Position numbers and translations under genes: made by a program
Notes under the pieces: model-generated
Databases searched by the model: none
The model's input: the letters and a program-made list of their open reading frames with translations, nothing else
Told to the model about the DNA's origin: nothing
From: Bretschneidera sinensis
Taxonomy: Eukaryota > Streptophyta > Magnoliopsida > Brassicales > Akaniaceae
Assembly (NCBI GenBank): GCA_023935145.1
Contig: CM043705.1
Span: forward strand, 24,468,290 to 24,532,289
DNA length: 64,000 nt
Direction: 5' to 3'
Part shown: positions 22,271-32,785 of the stretch, piece by piece
Numbering within the stretch: position 1 is the first letter of the stretch
Layout: each line of letters opens with the position of its first letter

Positions 22271-22950
22271 GTTTTATCCCTTTATTATGTACATATAGCT
22301 CTTAGATATTTTAACACGAACATTCATTTTTCATTGTATACATTCATGTATTGTACTCAGACAGCTTCTTAAAAGCTCATATTAGATGGATGCATCTATA
22401 TCTCTGTGTTGGTTTACGTTTTTAAACTTTAGCTCATATATATATATGTTACTTTTATGCTATATGGTTGCTTAGGTAAAACTATTCGTACTCGGCTATA
22501 TGCTTTAACTGCTTATACTAGTGTGAAAATTTCTTATTCTTCCCGAGAAATCTTTCCAATTCTGAATCATGCCTAGTTTTTACACACAAGTTTATTTTTA
22601 CCTTATCTTCATGGTTGTGCTGTTTATTGTGTTTATTTTTCGAGTTTACACCCCTTTTGTTGCTGTTGTCAAAACGGGAGAGAAAAATGAGCAAAATCAA
22701 TGTAAATAGAGAAAATTGTATGTAAACTTAGAATAGAGTATAAATTTAGGGAGAGCACTACTCCGAACACATTGAAAAATGTAATATTGTCTTGCATTGC
22801 TTGGTTGGGTTGATATAATGGTATTTAAACTGCATTTGAATGCTTAACATGTTGGTTTTTATCAGAAAAACAGAGGAGACCATGTCCAAATTTTTTTAAA
22901 AACCAACATTTAGTTTTTAAAACTGTTTTTTCTTTTCTTAGTTTTGTCGT

Positions 22951-22971
22951 CATCAAAAAGGGAGAGATTCT
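22951..22971 (+). other. Sirevirus polypurine tract
   Basis: 'catcaaaaagggagagattc' directly before the LTR start TGACCCG (22972). Its counterpart on the minus strand of copy C is at about 44687-44715. It primes plus-strand DNA synthesis. Confidence 0.8.
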
Positions 22972-23370
22972 TGACCCGTATTTTATTTTAATAATGATAA
23001 AACACTATTCTAGTTGCACTAACAGTTTTATCTAAGTGTTTAAGCGGTAAAAGCATTCAGTACGAAAACAAGATGCAAGAACTCAACGCGATTCAGACAC
23101 CAAAACAAGACAAAATCTAGAATAGGCATTAAGGTAATTGAAAAAATTGTAAATCTCTTATGTTTAATTACATAGCTTGATCTGTGGCTCAATTTACAAA
23201 AGATTATGACAAAACTAAAAATACAAAAAGTTTCTAAGTCAAAAACTGTTTTTGAAAAGGAAAACTGGGTTAAAGGACAACCCAGTCGACTGGATCCCTA
23301 TACTAGTCGACTGAGATATGGAACAGAAAATTTCCAGTCGATTGGTGCTGAGGACCTAACCGACTGGTAA
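22972..23370 (+). repeat. Sirevirus LTR, left segment
   Basis: First 399 bp of the single Sirevirus LTR, interrupted by the Athila-type insertion at 23371 and continued at 34671. It aligns with the minus-strand LTR of copy C (43494-44686). It ends in a palindrome cluster (23281-23370). Confidence 0.82.
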
Positions 23371-25250
23371 TGATAGACCGTTTATTTCGGTCATCAACAA
23401 ACCCTGCAGAAGATTGTAGTAAAGTGATTAGTAGGGTATCGTTATTGGCCGGGGATTGCGGGTACTCTATACTAAAGAGTCATAAAAATAATAATAAATG
23501 ATTTGATTGGTTTAATTAGCAGTTTATAAACAAATATAAATCTACATCTATTAACATTACATAAGATTAGGGGGTTTTCATGATCTGATTTTTCTTTTTA
23601 CTAATTTTACTAAGGAAATTAAAGAACAATTATTTACAATTGATCATTTTCTCTCACAATTCAGAAAATCAAGTTTGTTAAATGACTAATCAAATTGTTT
23701 CAATGTAGACAACGAATTCGTGCCTCAATCACATATCAGAATTGAATCAAAGTGCAAGCCTAAAGAGATCATGCACTTTATAAATTCCTTCTTAGATAAT
23801 CACTAAGCTTAGGAAAAGTCCATCAGCTAGTTATTTTGTTTAAGCAATCAAGTTAATACTCAGCGCATCCTTACAATTACTTAAACAAATCATTAAGATC
23901 AAAAGCAATTATGATTCAATAACATGTTCCTTATTCCTATGAAAAAGTTCATGGATAAAGAACATGCAATTTCCAGAACATTGGCTATTGTTCATAGCTT
24001 TTACCACTTTAAATCGTACTCCAGATCAATTAGGTGATCGAAAGTGCGATTATGGCTTCAATGATTTGCAATATCAAAGTTTTCAATATAACAGAACTGA
24101 AAATTCAACATATGTAATGAATTAATATGTCTACATATCATGAACAATTCAAAAATATTAAAGAATAAATCTGAAAATTAACCAACTCATTGAATTAATA
24201 ATAATCTCTAACATAAGAATCCAAGGCTGAAACAATTAAAAAGAATAGCCGTAAGGGGTACACTTCTTGAACACACTCAAGGAAGCTTGAGATGTTAATG
24301 GTGATGAACCTCACGGCTATGATGATAGATGAAGGAGAACACATTTTGGAAAAGTCCTAATGTGCTCACAATTAGAGATGGAATGGTGGAGTGTTTCAGC
24401 CTTTTGCTTCTTGAATTTTGAGTAGAGATGGTTCCAAGAGAAAAGATGATCTCTTTCAGCTTACAAACACCCTATTTATAGAGCTTAGAACAACCCTCTA
24501 AGCTTAGGAAAAGCAAGAAAATAATGCTAAAAACAAGCCATGAAACATGCAAGGAAACAATCCCTAAAACATGCAAAGAATCAAGGAATGGCCAAAAGTA
24601 AGAAAGAGGAACACAATCCCGAAATTTCAGGAGGACCCAACTAGTAGAATTCAAACGGTCATATCTTCTTCCACACATCTCCAAATGAGCTGAAACTTGT
24701 TGGGCTGGAAAGAAGACGTCTTGAACTTCAATTTGGACCTAAGAAAGTCTCAAAAATGATATTGTTTGGGCCTGTTATGATGGGCCAAAATCCAATAGGC
24801 TGTTGCATCCAAATCTTCCTCAACTTTGGGCTTGGACCTTGCACCTTGCTTAATTGACAAGAGATTATGTGATTTTTTTGTTGGGCAAGCCCATGTTAGG
24901 TTGGACATACCCATGTCACTAATGGACTCCAATATTCTCTTGTGTTTTGACACATCATCCAAATAATTCCAAGGTGGAATCCTACAAAGAAATTAGCAAA
25001 TAATAGATAAGGAAAGTTTCCATAATTAGAAAAGTTTCTTAGAATGATAAGACTATTTTCTTAATCCACTTAGATTTCCTAAAGTAACTAGGAAAACTCA
25101 TTTTAGCGCCTTATTTTACCATTCCCACGTTCACAAGCTTTTTTAAATACTAAGAAAAGAAACTAAGCTCAAAATAACAAAGTTAAGAGAATTGCAAAGC
25201 CAAATAGGGTAGGAAAGGCATTAAAAACGTAACACAAAGTGTTCCTATCA
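23371..25250 (-). repeat. 3' LTR of the Athila-type element
   Basis: 1880 bp, the left copy in window order. It contains a minus-strand TATAAATA near 24473-24480. Short open frames inside (24472-24684, 24750-24962) are duplicated in the other LTR and show no domain. I regard them as chance. Confidence 0.95.
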
Positions 25251-25266
25251 AATTCCCCCACACTTA
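25251..25266 (-). other. Polypurine tract of the Athila-type element
   Basis: On the minus strand AAGTGTGGGGGAATT lies directly before the LTR start TGATAGGAAC. Two similar tracts lie further inside, at about 26069-26084 and 26721-26735. Confidence 0.88.
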
Positions 25267-26974
25267 GCTTTGGCTAGTCCCTTAGCAAAACAACAGTATG
25301 TAACCTAGTAGAATCTCAAGAGAAACAACATAAACTAAATGACACCACAATGACATAACACAAATTAAATGACTCTAATCCTTCCAACTTACGTCTCAGA
25401 GATCCCTTAGGTAATATGGCATAATAAAGTACGGAGAGCACAAGTTTACCTCAAATAAACAAGCTATGGAGTTAATAAGATTATATAACATTCGTACTTT
25501 GAGTGTGTGTGTGTGAATAATCTGGCAAGAGTAAGTGTAACATGCCACCCTTGAGTTAATGCACAAATAGTATCAAATTTTACTTCTCACAATGCATCAC
25601 TCTGGTTTTCACTCATTTAAATGTGGTGCTAGCTATATTAATTACTCAATCACTTGTGAAAACAGTTTAAACCATAGGCTTGCTTGTGCACCCACTCTCC
25701 ACATCAAAAACAGAACATCAAAGGATCAAGAGGTCTTTGAAAGGGTTGTAATGGGGCTAAAGGGTCAAGGTTTCATAAGAAAGAAGAGAAAGGATGTCAC
25801 AAAATTTCCTTAGAACTAGAAAGCATTCAATAACGTCATAAATAGATCATCATTATTAAGTACCACGTTTCCATCACAATAGGGTGGATTTAATCACTTT
25901 GGCTTTCAACTTGCTTTAAAGACTCATAATACTTCCAATTCTTCAGAACTTGTATTTTTTTGAAACACAGCAATTTTTTTTTTTCTATTACTCCTTTTAT
26001 CTTCTTTTTTTTTGTTTTTTTTTTGTTTTTTGTTTTTTTTTTCGAAACAACGACCTTAGAACCATATGAAATTCCCCCACACTTATGCTTTTCCACCATC
26101 TCCACATTACAAATCAATATAAACAAGATCCAAGCTCCCTAGTTCCAAGGAAAAATAGTAGGTAAAGTGTTTAAGTTCATAAGGGTAAATGAATGTGGGT
26201 TAATGAAGAAAATAAGCTAATTCAGGCTCAAAATGGTATCTAGGGGTCAAATCATGATCAGGTTAAAGGCTATTTAGTCATGGTGGTAAAATCCTAATTT
26301 GCCTCCGTCTTCTCCAAATCTGAACATGTACGATCGTCTCAAGTGGTTTAAAAGCAAGTTCTAGAAAACATTATATTCACAAGATGCACTCAGAAGAGAA
26401 TTTGAATTGATATGCATAATGAATCAATTATAAGGCTCAAAAAAACTCACGAATATTGTGGGATTATGAAAGTATCATTCAATATGTCTCCATGCTTCAC
26501 TCTAAGGCAACAGATTACTCAAATCAAGGCTAATGTGCATCAAAATTTCAATTTCCAAGTATGACTACAATATAAGCAAATTAACTCCATTTCTTGTTTT
26601 ATCTTTAAAAGTATGCTCAAACTCTTTAAAAACCATTAAGAATCAGTTTCATCATTGAGTTGGAAGAGGTCCTAAAACCTAAAAAGCAATGATATGACTC
26701 AAAAAGATGTAAATCCCTCTCCCACACTTAAATCGTACATTGTCCTCAATGTATATCAAAATAAGCATGTAATATAGAATATAAACATGGGTAAGGTATT
26801 TACGAAAATCACACAAAACAAATAACATATAAAGATCAACCAACGTAAATGGAAGAGAGAAAGAGAATGCAAATCTGTGTTAATGACTCCTCCACAGCTT
26901 CGGTTGAATTGGGTTGCCTCCCAAGCAGCGCTTTAATGTTTACAGTCTTTCAGCCTAGACTTTGTACCTCGTTT
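25267..26974 (-). other. Long 3' untranslated region of the Athila-type element
   Basis: About 1.7 kb between the integrase stop and the PPT with no conserved coding frame. In Athila relatives an env-like ORF may occupy this place; none is recognisable here. It holds two additional PPT-like motifs ('cccccacactta' on the plus strand at about 26071, and 'ctcccacactta' at about 26722). It also has a T-rich tract at 25975-26045 (plus strand). Confidence 0.7.
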
Positions 26975-27979
26975 TTAGTCCTTTGTGAGTGGCACCTCTA
27001 GGAGGGGTACATCCTCCACAGTGTGCTCCTCAAAAGCCTCATAGTAAGGTTTCAAGCGATGACCATTCACCTTGAATTCATTTCCAGTTTTTTCACTTTT
27101 TATCTGCATAGCACCATGAGGAAAAATATTAGTGACAATGAATGGACCCACCCATCTAGAACGTAACTTACCAGGAAAAAGTTTAAGTCTAGAATGGAAG
27201 AGAAGAACTTTTTGGCCCACAACAAAGGCCTTGCCACGGATCATCTTATCATGAAAAGCTCTAGTTTTCTCCTTGTAGATCCATGCACTATCATATGCCT
27301 CGTTTCTGATTTCCTCAAGTTCATTCAGTTGGAGTTTTCTATGTAAACCAGCCTCATCAATGTCCATGTTGAAAGACTTAACAGCCCACCATGCCCTATG
27401 CTCAAGCTCAACTGGTAAGTGACACGCTTTACCATAGACAAGTCTGAATGGAGACATCCCAATTGGCGTCTTATAAGCTGTCCTATAAGCCCAAAGTGCA
27501 TCATCAAGTCTTTTGCTCCAATCCTTTCGTGTAGGGCCCACAGTCTTCTCCAAAATCCCCTTAATCTCACGATTTGAGACCTCTGCTTGTCCACTCGTCT
27601 GAGGATGATAAGGTGTTGCCACCTTATGAGTCACTTTGTACTTCTTGAGCAGGGCCTCAATTGTACGGTTGCAGAAGTGTAATCCACCATCACTAATAAT
27701 CACACGAGGCATTCCAAACCTAGCAAATATGTTAGATCTCAAGAAATCTACAACAACTTTAGAGTCATTAGTTCTGGTGGCTTTAGCCTCCACCCACTTA
27801 GACACATAATCAACTGCCAAAAGAATGTAAAGAAACCCGTTAGATGAAGGAAACGGCCCCATGAAATCAACGCCCCAAACATCGAAAATCTCAACAGTTA
27901 TAATATGGGCCATGGGCATCTGATCCCTAGAGCCTAAATTACCTGTCCTCTGGCACCTGTCACAAGTCATGCAATACAA
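26975..27979 (-). CDS. Athila-type integrase, separated from RT by one stop
   Basis: 334 codons from the first Met; the natural domain starts upstream in the RT reading frame. The zinc-finger part is H-x4-H ([12 protein letters not shown], before the TAG at 28001-28003) and then C-x2-C ([10 protein letters not shown]). The catalytic triad is visible: Asp in WGVDFMGPF, Asp in IISDGGLHF, Glu in [10 protein letters not shown]. The C-terminal part holds [20 protein letters not shown], the SRWVGPFIV segment and [16 protein letters not shown], and ends with a polar tail. The enzyme would insert the cDNA. No catalytic residue is lost, and only the upstream TAG (probably from a Trp codon) blocks readthrough. 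Confidence 0.93.
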   Translation of the reverse strand: MYCMTCDRCQRTGNLGSRDQMPMAHIITVEIFDVWGVDFMGPFPSSNGFLYILLAVDYVSKWVEAKATRTNDSKVVVDFLRSNIFARFGMPRVIISDGGLHFCNRTIEALLKKYKVTHKVATPYHPQTSGQAEVSNREIKGILEKTVGPTRKDWSKRLDDALWAYRTAYKTPIGMSPFRLVYGKACHLPVELEHRAWWAVKSFNMDIDEAGLHRKLQLNELEEIRNEAYDSAWIYKEKTRAFHDKMIRGKAFVVGQKVLLFHSRLKLFPGKLRSRWVGPFIVTNIFPHGAMQIKSEKTGNEFKVNGHRLKPYYEAFEEHTVEDVPLLEVPLTKD

Positions 27980-28003
27980 GTATGCATCCTTAAAAATAGA
28001 AGG

Positions 28004-29524
28004 CTAGAAAAAACCACAATCTAATACCTTACGGGCTGTCCTACGAGCACCAAAGTGTCCACCACAAGACTCGGAATGACAAAAGGCAAGTATCGATTTA
28101 TGCTCAGATTCAGGGACACACCTCCTAATGATTTGATCACTACAATGTTTCCACAAATAAGGTTCATCCCATATGTAATGCCTAGCCATATGCTTAAGTT
28201 TTTCTTTATTAGAACGAGGTAAAGTGTCAGGAAATTGCCTAGTAACTAAATAATTCACAATATCAGCATACCAAGGCTCACTTACCTCAATCCCAAAGAG
28301 CTGCTCATCTGGGAATGATTCTTGCAGGGGTAGGACGTCCTCCTCATGAACAAGTCTGCTCAAATGGTCAGCTACCAAGTTTTCACTCCCCTTCTTGTCC
28401 TTGATCTCCAAATCAAATTCTTGAAGCAAAAGCACCCATCTAATCAGTCTCGGTTTGGCCTCCTTCTTTGTCATCAGATACTTCAAAGCTGCATGATCAG
28501 TATAAACAACAACTTTAGTTTGAAGTAAATAAGAGCGAAATCTATCTAAGGCAAAAACAACAGCAAGGAGCTCTTTTTCAGTTGTGGAATAGTTTAGTTG
28601 AGCATCATTGAGTGTCCTAGAGGCATAGTAGATGGCATAGGGCTTCTTGTCCATTCTTTGTCCCAAAACAGCCCCAACGGCGTAATCTGAGGCGTCACAC
28701 ATCAATTCAAAAGGTAAGGACCAATTAGGTGGAGACATGATGGGAGCAGTAGTCAATAACTCCTTCAGCTTCTCAAAAGCTTTCTTGCACTCCTCATCAA
28801 ACTCAAAGAGAGTGTCCTTCTGAAGTAAACGGCACAAGGGCCTTGATACATTGGAGAAATCCTTGATAAACCTCCTGTAAAATCCTGCATGACCAAGAAA
28901 TGAACGAACCTCTCTCACACAAGTGGGAGAGGGTAAGTAACGCACAAGATCTACCTTAGATTTATCAACCTCAATCCCCCTAGCAGATATGATATGTCCT
29001 AAAACAATCCCTTGAGTCACCATGAAGTGACATTTTTCCCAATTTAGAACCAAGTTTGTTTCAACACAACGTTTCAGAATAAGTTCCAAATTTCTTAAGC
29101 ATGCATCAAAATCTCTACCAAAGACACTAAAATCATCCATAAAGACCTCAATGATATTCTCGATGTATTCAGAGAAAATGGAGAGCATACAACGTTGAAA
29201 CGTACCTGGTGCATTGCACAATCCGAATGGCATACGTCTGTAGGCATAAGTGCCAAAAGGGCAAGTGAAGGTGGTCTTCTCTTGGTCCTCTTGCGCTATA
29301 TAGATCTGGTTGTACCCACTATATCCATCCAAAAAACAATAAAAAGGATAACCAGCTAACCTCTCGAGCATCTGATCGATGAAGGGCAGAGGGAAATGGT
29401 CCTTTCTTGTTGAAGCATTGAGCTTCCTATAGTCTATGCAAACTCGATAACCAGTTACCACTCTTTGAGGTACAAGCTCATTCTCCTCATTCTTTACCAC
29501 AGTAACTCCTGACTTCTTTGGCAC
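28004..29524 (-). CDS. Athila-type reverse transcriptase and RNase H
   Basis: 506 codons open. RT motifs: [11 protein letters not shown] (residues 26-36), [37 protein letters not shown], and the catalytic FMDD at residues 128-131. The connection and RNase H follow with [40 protein letters not shown] and [12 protein letters not shown], then VADHLSRL. The frame ends with the start of the integrase zinc finger. It is continuous with the gag-protease frame except for a TAA at 29525-29527, where relatives have a Gln codon. It converts genomic RNA to DNA. All catalytic acids I can see are present. Confidence 0.95.
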   Translation of the reverse strand: MPKKSGVTVVKNEENELVPQRVVTGYRVCIDYRKLNASTRKDHFPLPFIDQMLERLAGYPFYCFLDGYSGYNQIYIAQEDQEKTTFTCPFGTYAYRRMPFGLCNAPGTFQRCMLSIFSEYIENIIEVFMDDFSVFGRDFDACLRNLELILKRCVETNLVLNWEKCHFMVTQGIVLGHIISARGIEVDKSKVDLVRYLPSPTCVREVRSFLGHAGFYRRFIKDFSNVSRPLCRLLQKDTLFEFDEECKKAFEKLKELLTTAPIMSPPNWSLPFELMCDASDYAVGAVLGQRMDKKPYAIYYASRTLNDAQLNYSTTEKELLAVVFALDRFRSYLLQTKVVVYTDHAALKYLMTKKEAKPRLIRWVLLLQEFDLEIKDKKGSENLVADHLSRLVHEEDVLPLQESFPDEQLFGIEVSEPWYADIVNYLVTRQFPDTLPRSNKEKLKHMARHYIWDEPYLWKHCSDQIIRRCVPESEHKSILAFCHSESCGGHFGARRTARKVLDCGFF

Positions 29525-29527
29525 AAC

Positions 29528-32500
29528 TTAAACAGGAGACACCCACTTGCTATCTGAAATAGGGTAAATAACGCCACAATCAAGTAACTTAATTACCTCA
29601 TCTTGCACAACCTTCATCATAGGTGGATGTAGGCGTCTCTGGGCATCTCTGGTGGGTTTGGCACCATCCTCCAACAGGATCCTATGGACGCACATGGTTG
29701 GGCTAATTCCCTTGATATCTGCCCAAGTCCAACCAATGGCGGTCTTGTACTTCTTTAGAACGTCCACAAGCTTCTTTTCTTGGTCCTCCTCCAACTTCGA
29801 GGATATAATAACAGGTAGCGTCTCCTTGTCCCCCAAAAAGACATACTTCAAGTGATCTGGCAAAACCTTAAGCTCAAGTGTAGGGGCCTGTATCACTGAA
29901 GGTAAAATTTTGTTAGTGGAAATAGGAAAGGACAAAGGAGGAATAGACCTTGGTAATATGGGTCGGGCCTCAAGGGAGGCTACGGTTTTGATCACAATGG
30001 GCTCTTCAGCCTTTTCTAACTCAGCCCTAGAAATGGATTCTCCATTCTCAGTATAACCAACTCCTTGAGAGAGTGTTACTTTCAACTCATCCTCTTCCAT
30101 TGCTTCCAAAAATTTCTGCGCAAGTGAGTCAATATCATCAATAGAAAAACAGGGTTTAATGTCAGTCAATGGATACCTCATGGCTTCAAAGATGTTGAAG
30201 CGTATAACTTCATTATCAAATTCCATGGTTAGAGTTCCCTCATAAACATCAATCTTTGTGCTTGCGGTCCTCATGAATGGGCGCCCTAAAAGCAACGGAG
30301 TAGAATTTAGGGGAGAATCTTCCATATCAATGATATAGAAGTCTGCAGGAAAAATGAGTTGATTTACTTGCACAAGAACATCTTCAACGTATCCTTTAGG
30401 ATACTTATTAGATCGATCAGCCAATTGGATAACAACATTATCACTTTTAAGTGCACCTAGCTCTAAAGAAGCATAAAGACTATAAGGCATCACATTAATT
30501 GAAGCTCCTAAGTCTAGCATGACATTATCAAATTTGTTGGTACCAATCACACAAGGAACAGAAAAACTCCCTGGATCCTTAAGCTTTGGTGGCAATTTCC
30601 TTTGGATGACAGCAGAGACTGTCTCATTCAACTTCACCACCTCCTTCTCACGAGTCTGCCTCCTTGTAGTGCAAAGCTCCTTCAGAAACTTGGCATATCT
30701 TGGCACTTGCTTCAAGCACTCAATCAAAGGCATGTTGGCTTGTACCTTCTTAAAAATCTCTAAGATGGCCTGATCAGATTCATCCTTCTTGGTTTTGGCA
30801 AACCTACTAGGAAAAGGTACACGAGCAAAAGGATTAGAATCAAAAGAGTGTTTAGGGTTTTGTTCATTACCTTGAGGTTTTAAAGCATTCTCAGATGATG
30901 GAGGACCAATCATTTCCGCCATTGTGGTGGTGGGATCTTTCTGTATTTCGTTCTTGGTGCTCACAACATCCTCTTCCTCATGGTGGGTCACTTTGGCTTT
31001 CTTCTGAGTTTTAAGAACATCCACAATGGTCTTGCCACTCCTTGTGGTAACAACTTTAGCTTGCTCGATAATTGGGTTGGGAACAGTGTTGCTAGGCAAT
31101 TTTCCACTCTCCGTTATCTTCCCCATGAAGTCCACCACTTGTCCCAATTGCTTCTTCAGCTCTGCAATATCCTTAGCGTGAGCCTGTTGACCTGTAACAA
31201 GAGCTTGAGTAGCAGTAGTTAAATTCTGTTGCCCTTGAGCAAGGGACTTTAAAATTTCATCATAATTAGAAGCAACAGAATTTGTAGGTACAATAGGATT
31301 AGGGACAAAGTTTTGAGGTACCTGAGGCCTCATAAACAAACCTGGAGGGCGTGGAAACACTTGCCCTTGACCTTGAGGGTTCTGAACATTATCATTGCTG
31401 GCCCAACGAAAATTGGGGTGATCTCTAAGCCCAGGGTTATATGTGTTAGAGAAAGGGTTGTACCTTTGTCCACCTTGATTACCTTGAAACCCAACAGCGT
31501 TAAGAGACTCCCATCCTCCATTGTTGATCAGTTGGGGACATTGGTCAGTTGGATGCCCTTGAGTACAACACACACCACAGATTTGAGCAACTTGTTGTAC
31601 TTGTGCTCCATTCACGTTCAGTACCTGAGACAGAAGAGTAGACATTTTATTAACTTTTTCCTCAAGAGCAGAGTTAGAAGATACCTCATTCACCCCATGA
31701 GTGGAGTTTAACACTCCCTCGTATTGTTGATAATTAAGAGCACGTTGGGCGAGTAACTCCTTAGCAACATCAGGTGTCTTATCGACAAAAGAACCTCCGG
31801 CAGCAGCATCTAACAATTGACGTTCGAGGGGGAGAAGTCCTTCATAAAAGTAAGTGAGAAGATTCCCTTCTTTCATCCCATGTGAAGGACATGATGCAAT
31901 TAAGCTCTTGAATCTCTCATAGTAGGCATAGAACGCCTCTTCCTTCCTTTGCTCAATTCCAGTTATCTGCTTCCTCAAGACAGTAATCCTTGAGGCAGGG
32001 AAGTACTTAGTCAGAAACTCAGTCATAAGCTTTTCCCATGTGTTGATGTAACCCGAGGGTAGATCAAACAACCAAGTCTTTGCCCTATCTTCAAGTGAAA
32101 AAGGGAATGACTTCAGCTTCAGAACGTTGAGATCCGCATTTTGTGGGCACATACTTGAACACACAAACTGGAACTCCTTGAGATGTTTGTGAGGATCTTC
32201 GTTAGTAAGCCCATGGAATTTGGGCAAATGGTGCAAGAACCCACTCTTCAGTTCGAACTCAGCTATCTTGCCAACTGCTGGTTCTGGATAAGTAATACAA
32301 GTTGGTGCAGCTCCCCCATCAGTTGAAGAAGACATTTGCCTAATAGTTTCAGCCATTGGTACTTCGTCTTCCTTACTTGCATCTTCTAAGTCAGGTATGT
32401 CTTCTTCCTCGTCTGACAAGTGATGTGAAAAATTATCTGACTCCTCCGACTCTAGCCTCCATTCTTGGTAAGGTGGGGGTTGATTTGTAGAAAGTGCAAC

Positions 32501-32560
32501 TTCTTTTAGTAAAGCCAAACGTTTTCTAAGTTCTTGAGTCTTTCTACTAACTGCTGACAT
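29528..32560 (-). CDS. Athila-type gag and protease
   Basis: 1010 codons from an ATG 200 bp after the PBS. Residues 1-90 are polar. The capsid region (about 100-290) has FHGLTNEDPHKHLKEF, FPFSLEDRAKTWLF, WEKLMTEFLTKYFP and YFYEGLLPLERQLLDAAAGG. A CCHC knuckle C-x2-C-x4-H-x4-C sits near residue 328 and a Gln-rich linker follows. The protease (about 640-780) has VMLDLGASINVMPYSLY (D-L-G-A, the Leu form usual in this lineage) and LLLGRPFMRTA. The last 150 residues lead into RT. It makes the particle core and the processing enzyme. No stop occurs inside. Confidence 0.95.
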   Translation of the reverse strand: MSAVSRKTQELRKRLALLKEVALSTNQPPPYQEWRLESEESDNFSHHLSDEEEDIPDLEDASKEDEVPMAETIRQMSSSTDGGAAPTCITYPEPAVGKIAEFELKSGFLHHLPKFHGLTNEDPHKHLKEFQFVCSSMCPQNADLNVLKLKSFPFSLEDRAKTWLFDLPSGYINTWEKLMTEFLTKYFPASRITVLRKQITGIEQRKEEAFYAYYERFKSLIASCPSHGMKEGNLLTYFYEGLLPLERQLLDAAAGGSFVDKTPDVAKELLAQRALNYQQYEGVLNSTHGVNEVSSNSALEEKVNKMSTLLSQVLNVNGAQVQQVAQICGVCCTQGHPTDQCPQLINNGGWESLNAVGFQGNQGGQRYNPFSNTYNPGLRDHPNFRWASNDNVQNPQGQGQVFPRPPGLFMRPQVPQNFVPNPIVPTNSVASNYDEILKSLAQGQQNLTTATQALVTGQQAHAKDIAELKKQLGQVVDFMGKITESGKLPSNTVPNPIIEQAKVVTTRSGKTIVDVLKTQKKAKVTHHEEEDVVSTKNEIQKDPTTTMAEMIGPPSSENALKPQGNEQNPKHSFDSNPFARVPFPSRFAKTKKDESDQAILEIFKKVQANMPLIECLKQVPRYAKFLKELCTTRRQTREKEVVKLNETVSAVIQRKLPPKLKDPGSFSVPCVIGTNKFDNVMLDLGASINVMPYSLYASLELGALKSDNVVIQLADRSNKYPKGYVEDVLVQVNQLIFPADFYIIDMEDSPLNSTPLLLGRPFMRTASTKIDVYEGTLTMEFDNEVIRFNIFEAMRYPLTDIKPCFSIDDIDSLAQKFLEAMEEDELKVTLSQGVGYTENGESISRAELEKAEEPIVIKTVASLEARPILPRSIPPLSFPISTNKILPSVIQAPTLELKVLPDHLKYVFLGDKETLPVIISSKLEEDQEKKLVDVLKKYKTAIGWTWADIKGISPTMCVHRILLEDGAKPTRDAQRRLHPPMMKVVQDEVIKLLDCGVIYPISDSKWVSPV

Positions 32561-32765
32561 TCATCGACCTAAATAACAAAAGCAAAGGAATCAATATATA
32601 AGTTAAAGTTTGAAATACAAATAATAATAGCTTCCCTTACAAATGTTACAAATGGTTTTAAAGAAGTCACATGCTAAAATTGCAATCAAGTAAAACACAA
32701 GTTATATTATATGCTAAGAAGAATATTAACAAGTTAAATGACACTAAAATATAGAGATTTTGCAA
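32561..32765 (-). other. Leader between PBS and gag of the Athila-type element
   Basis: About 200 bp, AT-rich, without upstream ATG-rich frames worth noting. It would contain the RNA packaging signal by position; no structure is obvious by eye. Confidence 0.5.
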
Positions 32766-32783
32766 TCCCCGGCAACGGCGCCA
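32766..32783 (-). other. Primer-binding site, tRNA-Asp type
   Basis: On the minus strand TGGCGCCGTTGCCGGGGA, an 18-base match to the 3' end of plant tRNA-Asp(GTC), two bases inside the 5' LTR. Confidence 0.93.
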
Positions 32784-32785
32784 TT

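Noticed and set aside
24472..24962. Two 70-codon frames repeated at 33887-34377
   Set aside because: Both lie in the LTRs of the Athila-type element. Duplication is due to the LTR pair, and there is no domain.
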